The notes below the pieces were generated by a model. That model was not told the DNA's origin and did no database searches. It saw only the letters and a program-made list of their open reading frames with translations. The translations under genes and the position numbers were made by a program. Positions 22,347 through 27,156 of a stretch of 27,156 nt of DNA are shown here, piece by piece; the first letter of the stretch is position 1; each line of letters opens with the position of its first letter. Source of the DNA: an uncultured Flavobacteriales bacterium (GTDB lineage: Bacteria; Bacteroidota; Bacteroidia; Flavobacteriales; Crocinitomicaceae); assembly GCA_946478775.1 (NCBI GenBank), contig CAMLDR010000037.1:1-27156 (forward strand), given 5' to 3'.

Positions 22347-25346
22347 ATGAGTTTGAAACTGAAATATCTGGTACATAAGCCTTTGGTTTATCGTTTGCTA
22401 TCAGGTATAACCTGCGTTCTCTTGTCTGCAAGTTATGCAGCTCATGCACAACCACTTGGGAAACTCATCGAATCCACTTTAAATACCAAATCCCCCTTTA
22501 CGATTCGCATTTATGGAACGGAGGATGGAATTCCGCAGCATCAGATTGCAGCAATGATCCCTGATAAAACAGGAAATCTACTGATCGGAACTGCTAACGG
22601 ATTGGTGCAATTCAACGGACAAACATTTACGGACATCAATCCGACAGCTGAAAGCAGAAAGATCCTCTGCGTCAAAATGTTCCTTGATCCAAAGACAAAC
22701 ATCCTTTACGGAATTAATAATAAATCAGAGTTATTCCAAATTTCCCCGGTTACAAAAGCTCTTTCGAAAAAAGGAAACCTGGGAGCATCCTTTCATCATG
22801 ACTCTGTTATCTATGTCAATGCAAAAAAAGAAGTCAGAATCTCTAAACTCGGGTCCCAAAAAAGCCGTCTTATTTCTTCATTAGAATACAGAGGATGTAT
22901 CTCCGGAATTGGGATAATCGGGAAAACACCCTTCTTTTCAGACTCCACGGGAACTTACATTTTGGAGCATTCCAAATGGTCTAAGCTATCCGAAGAAATT
23001 TATTTTAAAACGAAGAAAAACCCTTATACCGGTGAAAACTACCTGCTTGGCTTAAACGGTATCGCCATTTACTACAAAGGGAAATTATTTCCTCAAAAAT
23101 TCGATGGTAACACGCATAACTCCTATTTCACTGATCTGGCTTTTAGTCCGCACAATGAGACTTTTGCAGCTTCGCATAAAGGGCTTTTTTACAGGAACTC
23201 ACTGCATACAGCCTTTAAATCCCAAAATGCCGATTGCCCAAGTAAAATAATTCTATCGCTTTTCTATCATGCGGATGAAAATTTTCTCTTCGCAGGAAGC
23301 AGTGACAAGGGGCTTCTCCAACTCAAGATGAAGCAGTGTATGTCCATTTACGACGAACCCACCTTAATGGAGTCCTCGCTCAGCTCCATCATCCGAACTC
23401 CTGCTAATGAATTAATCATCTCGGGAACTCACGGAAGTATTTTCAGGTTTAATCAAAAATCCATTTCAACTTATTACAGCAAGCATACCGATTTTGCGTG
23501 CCTTGCGAATATCAATGGGGAGATTTGGGCAGGGACCTGGGGAGCCGGTATCATGGTCTTCAGAAATAAGAAGTTGGTAAAAACGATTAAAAAAGGTTTT
23601 CACGAAAACCCGGTGCATGCCATTTTCCAGGATCGAAAGAAGCGCATTTGGATAGGAAAGGAAAATGGGATTTCCATGGGAGAAACTTCCAACAATATCA
23701 AGTCGGTATTCGAATCCCTAAAAATAGGATTGGTAATCTGTTTCTACCAGCTCAAAAACGGAGACATTCTGGTTGGCGGAGAAGATGGTTTCTTCATTTT
23801 TTCAGAAGATTTGGTATTGAAAAGGCAATTCGGGATCCGAAACGGATTAAACGGAAAAGAAGTTCGTGCTTTCTACGAAAAGAGGGATGGTACTTTTTAC
23901 ATTGGAACCTATGGCGGAGGCTTGTATTACTGGAATTATAAAAAATTGCGTCCGTTGAGCAGAATGAAAAACTGTTTGCTGGATAATGATATTTTCTCCT
24001 TGGCACCTGATGATAAGGGGAATTTATACATTTCCTCGAACCATGGTCTCTATGTCATCAATGAGCAAAAAATTGATGATTTCCTCGCTCGAAAAGTCAA
24101 TTTCCTGGTTCCTTTCCGACTGGGACATGACGATGGTATTTTGAATACGGAATTCAATGGCGGTTTTCAAAACAATTACTATTCGAGTGACAAAAAACAT
24201 TTCTACTTCCCAACGATTCAGGGAGTGATGATCAGTTTTTTCCAGGTCCCGAAATACCGGAAATTACGCCCTTTCCTGAAGGAAGTCGTTGTAAATGACA
24301 AAATCCAAAAACTCACCGATCACGTTTTCCCACGCAACACGCACACCATCAACTTCCAATATTACTGCCCGAATTTCACCCAGTTCTACAACCTCCATTA
24401 TCAATACAAACTGGTTGGACCGGATATTAAAGACGAATGGAGTTCCCCCACCAAAAAGGGAGAGATTAGTTTCAAAATGCTTCCCCCGGGAGAATACAAA
24501 GTATATATGCGTGGAATTGATGGCTTCAACGACCACAGTCCGAATGAAATAATCTATGATTTCAAAATAGAGAAACATATTTACGAAACGCTCTGGTTCC
24601 GGTTACTTGCTTTTGGATTGGTATTCCTGCTCATTTTCCTCTTAACCTACAAGCGCATCCAAATTTCAAAGGATCAGGAATTGAAGGACAGCGAGCACAA
24701 GAACACCATGTTTGAGTTGAAACTGAAAGCAATCCAGGCAAAAATGAATCCGCATTTCATTTTCAATTGTTTGAACAACATACAATACCTCATTGTGATG
24801 GGAAAACAGGAAGAAGCGGAGTATGCTTTGAGCGATTTCTCCAGCCTCCTTAGAAAGTTCCTGCAGCAAAGCGATAACTCATTCATTACGCTTCGGGATG
24901 AAGTGGAGTTATTGAAATCCTACATTTCAGTAGAGCGTTTCCGTTTTGAAGAAAGCCTGGATGTGGAAGTGGAGATCCCGGAAAATTTAATGCATTTAAA
25001 AATTCCCACACTCCTGATCCAGCCAACCGTTGAGAATGCAATTGTGCATGGATTAGCCCATAAAAAAGGTGCTAAAAAATTAATCATCGAAGGCTACCAG
25101 GAAGGCGATACAATCATCCTGAAAATTGACGATAACGGGATCGGAAGGCAGGAAGCAAAACGAATCAACACCTACCGGACAAACCATATTTCACACGGCT
25201 GGAACATGGTTTTGGATAAGATTAATTTATTAAAGGCAAAATATCAATATTCCATTATCTTTGAAATAATAGACAAACCGGACAACAGTGGAACAACCGT
25301 TATTTTCAAAATTCCATTGATGAATGAAGAAATGCTGGAAATTTAA
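22347..25346 (+). CDS. LytS-type sensor histidine kinase with exported beta-propeller sensor
   Basis: This is a 999-residue membrane kinase. A signal or anchor segment (about 12-35, ending YAAHAQ) precedes a periplasmic sensor of about 600 residues made of two-component-propeller repeats (for example GLVQFNGQTF, GTWGAGIMVFRNKKLVK, IWIGKENGISMGE, FYIGTYGGGLYYWNYKKLRPLS). A Y_Y_Y-like domain follows (about 635-740, INFQYYCPNFTQ...PPGEYKVYMRGID), then one transmembrane helix (about 746-768) and a linker coiled coil. The His_kinase domain has the phosphoacceptor in MNPHFIFNCLNNIQYL (His803). The HATPase is degenerate-short as in LytS (PTVENAIVHG, KIDDNGIGRQEA, NSGTTVIFKIP). It is partnered with the LytTR regulator 11 nt downstream. 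Propeller sensors of this kind often sense glycans in Bacteroidota, but the family lacks the AraC domain of hybrid systems. Confidence 0.93.
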   Translation: MSLKLKYLVHKPLVYRLLSGITCVLLSASYAAHAQPLGKLIESTLNTKSPFTIRIYGTEDGIPQHQIAAMIPDKTGNLLIGTANGLVQFNGQTFTDINPTAESRKILCVKMFLDPKTNILYGINNKSELFQISPVTKALSKKGNLGASFHHDSVIYVNAKKEVRISKLGSQKSRLISSLEYRGCISGIGIIGKTPFFSDSTGTYILEHSKWSKLSEEIYFKTKKNPYTGENYLLGLNGIAIYYKGKLFPQKFDGNTHNSYFTDLAFSPHNETFAASHKGLFYRNSLHTAFKSQNADCPSKIILSLFYHADENFLFAGSSDKGLLQLKMKQCMSIYDEPTLMESSLSSIIRTPANELIISGTHGSIFRFNQKSISTYYSKHTDFACLANINGEIWAGTWGAGIMVFRNKKLVKTIKKGFHENPVHAIFQDRKKRIWIGKENGISMGETSNNIKSVFESLKIGLVICFYQLKNGDILVGGEDGFFIFSEDLVLKRQFGIRNGLNGKEVRAFYEKRDGTFYIGTYGGGLYYWNYKKLRPLSRMKNCLLDNDIFSLAPDDKGNLYISSNHGLYVINEQKIDDFLARKVNFLVPFRLGHDDGILNTEFNGGFQNNYYSSDKKHFYFPTIQGVMISFFQVPKYRKLRPFLKEVVVNDKIQKLTDHVFPRNTHTINFQYYCPNFTQFYNLHYQYKLVGPDIKDEWSSPTKKGEISFKMLPPGEYKVYMRGIDGFNDHSPNEIIYDFKIEKHIYETLWFRLLAFGLVFLLIFLLTYKRIQISKDQELKDSEHKNTMFELKLKAIQAKMNPHFIFNCLNNIQYLIVMGKQEEAEYALSDFSSLLRKFLQQSDNSFITLRDEVELLKSYISVERFRFEESLDVEVEIPENLMHLKIPTLLIQPTVENAIVHGLAHKKGAKKLIIEGYQEGDTIILKIDDNGIGRQEAKRINTYRTNHISHGWNMVLDKINLLKAKYQYSIIFEIIDKPDNSGTTVIFKIPLMNEEMLEI

Positions 25347-25357
25347 TTCACAGAACA

Positions 25358-26089
25358 ATGAAAGCACTCATTTTAGACGATATCCGAATAAGCCGGGAAG
25401 GTTTAGCCGCATTGCTTCATAAAATCGATCCCAGTATTGAAATTGCTGCAAGTGTGGCAACTGTTGAGGAAGCAAAACAAGTTTTCGATGAAATGAGCAT
25501 TGACGTAGCCTTTTTAGACATCCAATTACAATCCGGAACGAGTTTTGACCTGGTGGATGAAATTCCTTTCGAGACCAAAGTGGTATTCATTACTGCTTAT
25601 GATGAACATGCCATTGCAGCGATCCGGAAAGGTGCTTTTGATTATTTACTGAAACCAATCAACTCTTCTGATTTAAGGAATTGCATTCAGCGAATCCAGG
25701 ACGTGGATGCTCAAACAGCAGAAACCCAAAACGTTCCTCCAGATAAGAATGAAGAAAGCCTGGTTCAATCGGATTTGATCGGTATCACCGGATTGGACGC
25801 CATTATTTTCCTGAAGATTGATGACATCGTTTACCTCAAAGCGGATGGAAAGTATACCATGATCCAAACAACGAATGAGCACATTACAAGTTCCAAGAAT
25901 TTGAAGGTATTTGAAACCATCCTTCCCGAATCTAAATTCATGCGGGTCCACCATTCCTTTCTATTGAACCTGAAATACATCAAGAAATTCCAAAAGGAAT
26001 ACAATATGCTGATTTTGGATAACGGATCTCAAATCCCGGTGGCTAAATCACGTAAAGACCTGTTAATGCAGCGATTGATGCATGTTTAA
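25358..26089 (+). CDS. LytTR-family response regulator
   Basis: This 243-residue DNA-binding regulator is the cognate partner of the kinase 11 nt upstream. The receiver domain (1-115) has the acidic pair Asp7-Asp8, the phosphoacceptor Asp54 in VAFLDIQL, Thr79 in VFITAYD and Lys99 in YLLKPI. A short acidic linker (about 118-140) leads to a LytTR domain (about 143-240): IFLKIDDIVYLKADGKYTMIQT, KVFETILPESKFMRVHHSFLLNLKYIKKF and a closing IPVAKSRKDLL. LytTR domains bind direct repeats in promoters; no target repeat is evident in the window. Its 3' end overlaps the topoisomerase stop by 4 nt in convergent orientation. Confidence 0.95.
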   Translation: MKALILDDIRISREGLAALLHKIDPSIEIAASVATVEEAKQVFDEMSIDVAFLDIQLQSGTSFDLVDEIPFETKVVFITAYDEHAIAAIRKGAFDYLLKPINSSDLRNCIQRIQDVDAQTAETQNVPPDKNEESLVQSDLIGITGLDAIIFLKIDDIVYLKADGKYTMIQTTNEHITSSKNLKVFETILPESKFMRVHHSFLLNLKYIKKFQKEYNMLILDNGSQIPVAKSRKDLLMQRLMHV

Positions 26090-27156
26090 ACAACCGTGAT
26101 ATTGAAGCTTTCATCTAGCGCAACAGATCCTTCGATCACCTGGTGAGATCCCGGAATCAATAATCCTTTCATCTTCCCGGTCTTTCCCTTTGAGATCAGA
26201 TCCATGAGTTGTTTCTCCGTGAGTTTTTTTCCCAGTAATTCAAACGGGACCATGAATCCGCAGACTTTGAAATTACTACAGCCAACTCCCCGTTTTCCGG
26301 TCATTAATTTATGTGCTTTGCACTTCGGACAATCCAGGTCTTCTATATTTTGCTTTTCAGCTTTCTTGCGTTCTTTTTTCTCCTTTACCACTTCAACCGG
26401 CTGGTCTGTATGCAGTTGAATGCGGACAGGTGCCTGGGAAAAAATGACCTCATCTGTCAATTCCCGGACCATGATCATTAATTCGCGCTTGAATTGTTCC
26501 AGGTCGTATTCTCCTTTTTCGATCAGACGCAGTTTTCGTTCCCATTGCCCGGTCAGTTCCGCACTTTTCAGGAGTTCGTTCTGGATCGTATCAATTAATC
26601 CCATTCCGGTACTTGTCGGGATCAGGTTCTTGCGTTTCTTCTCAATGTATTTGCGCTTGAATAAGGTTTCGATGATATTGGCTCGTGTTGCCGGCCTTCC
26701 GATCCCGTTTTCTTTCATCATATCGCGAAGCTCTTCGTCATCGACCATTTTACCAGCGGTTTCCATTGCTCTCAGTAAGGTTGCTTCGGTATATGGTTTC
26801 GGCGGACTGGTTTTCCCCTGGTGTATAAAAGGTTGATGCGGACCGCTTTCACCTTCTTCAAAATGAGGCATGGTTTGTTCCGGTTTTTCTGCAGCCTTTT
26901 TCCCTTCCGAATCCGATTCCTTAGTCTCCTCCCAAACCACGCGCCAGCCCGGCTCAATGATCTGCTTTCCTGTTGCCTTGAACTCAATTTGTCCTACTTT
27001 ACCCAAAACAGTGGTGTTCGAAACCTTACATTCCGGGTAAAATGCTGCAATGAAACGCCGCACGATCATATCGTAGATCTGCTGTTCCGGATGGCTCAAA
27101 CCACTCGGCTGAATTCCGGTGGGAATAATTGCGTGGTGATCCGTAACTTTCTTATC
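26086..27156 (-). CDS. topB: DNA topoisomerase III, C-terminal part (cut by window edge)
   Basis: The reverse strand is open from the right edge to 26086 and gives 356 residues. The extreme upstream part reads DKKVTDHHAIIPTGIQPSGL, a signature of type IA topoisomerase III. Further on are EATLLRAMETAGKMVDDEELRDMMKENGIGRPATRANIIETL, the standard GRPATRA block, and a C-terminal segment with four cysteines (CPKC...CSNFKVC). That segment resembles the zinc-ribbon or toprim-associated tail, and a KGLLIPG-containing end follows. The TOPRIM domain and catalytic tyrosine lie upstream, outside the window. The enzyme decatenates and relaxes DNA by single-strand passage. A TTG at 27097-27099 is not the start because the homology continues beyond it. 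Confidence 0.92.
   Translation of the reverse strand, partial: DKKVTDHHAIIPTGIQPSGLSHPEQQIYDMIVRRFIAAFYPECKVSNTTVLGKVGQIEFKATGKQIIEPGWRVVWEETKESDSEGKKAAEKPEQTMPHFEEGESGPHQPFIHQGKTSPPKPYTEATLLRAMETAGKMVDDEELRDMMKENGIGRPATRANIIETLFKRKYIEKKRKNLIPTSTGMGLIDTIQNELLKSAELTGQWERKLRLIEKGEYDLEQFKRELMIMVRELTDEVIFSQAPVRIQLHTDQPVEVVKEKKERKKAEKQNIEDLDCPKCKAHKLMTGKRGVGCSNFKVCGFMVPFELLGKKLTEKQLMDLISKGKTGKMKGLLIPGSHQVIEGSVALDESFNITVV

Overview
This window looks like chromosomal DNA from a Bacteroidota bacterium, most likely a Flavobacteriia member. The evidence is: type IX secretion (T9SS) C-terminal sorting tails on three secreted proteins, a GLPGLI-family protein, a TonB-receptor-like outer-membrane barrel, a LytS/LytTR pair with a secreted beta-propeller sensor, TAnnTTTG-type promoter elements, and almost no Shine-Dalgarno sequences. 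No phage, transposon, integrase, tRNA, rRNA or CRISPR array is visible. The genus cannot be fixed from sequence alone.

Layout. 1-3640 (minus): the str/S10 region, read rpsL-rpsG-fusA-rpsJ-rplC, with rplC cut by the window edge. It has a good Bacteroidota promoter with a hairpin at the predicted mRNA 5' end, and a second long hairpin between rpsJ and rplC. 3700-8010 (minus): two tandem paralogous T9SS-secreted proteins, a FabH-like ketosynthase III, and an unrelated T9SS-secreted protein. 8157-12213: a secreted GH3 glycosidase with a PA14 insert, convergent with a secreted GH29 alpha-L-fucosidase; their 3' ends overlap. 12273-13244 (minus): an unrecognised lipoprotein. 13326-15635 (plus): a PcrA/UvrD helicase ending at a bidirectional terminator. 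15691-19165 (minus): a two-gene unit of an outer-membrane barrel (forced TTG start) and a GLPGLI protein. 19354-20379 (minus): three consecutive small SSB-fold genes. 20736-22303 (plus): a lipoprotein, a stand-alone GyrI-like effector-binding domain and a TIP30-like NAD(P)-binding protein. 22347-26089 (plus): a sensor kinase and LytTR response regulator. 26086-27156 (minus): the C-terminal part of DNA topoisomerase III.

How the genes fit together. The ribosomal block is housekeeping. The GH3 and GH29 enzymes probably cooperate extracellularly or in the periplasm on fucosylated glycans, but no SusC/SusD pair is nearby. The barrel and GLPGLI protein look co-translated and are probably an envelope pair. 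The kinase and regulator form a complete two-component system with no obvious adjacent target.

The most unusual item is the ssb-ssb-ssb operon. Its three OB-fold proteins are clearly diverged, none has the acidic C-terminal tip that recruits partners in classical SSBs, and one has lost the key DNA-stacking tryptophan. This raises the possibility of a hetero-oligomeric ssDNA-binding complex. Other points worth checking are the two structured RNAs in the str/S10 operon, a GC-rich hairpin in the ketosynthase leader, and several promoter -7 elements only 4-7 nt from the start codon, which would imply leaderless mRNAs.
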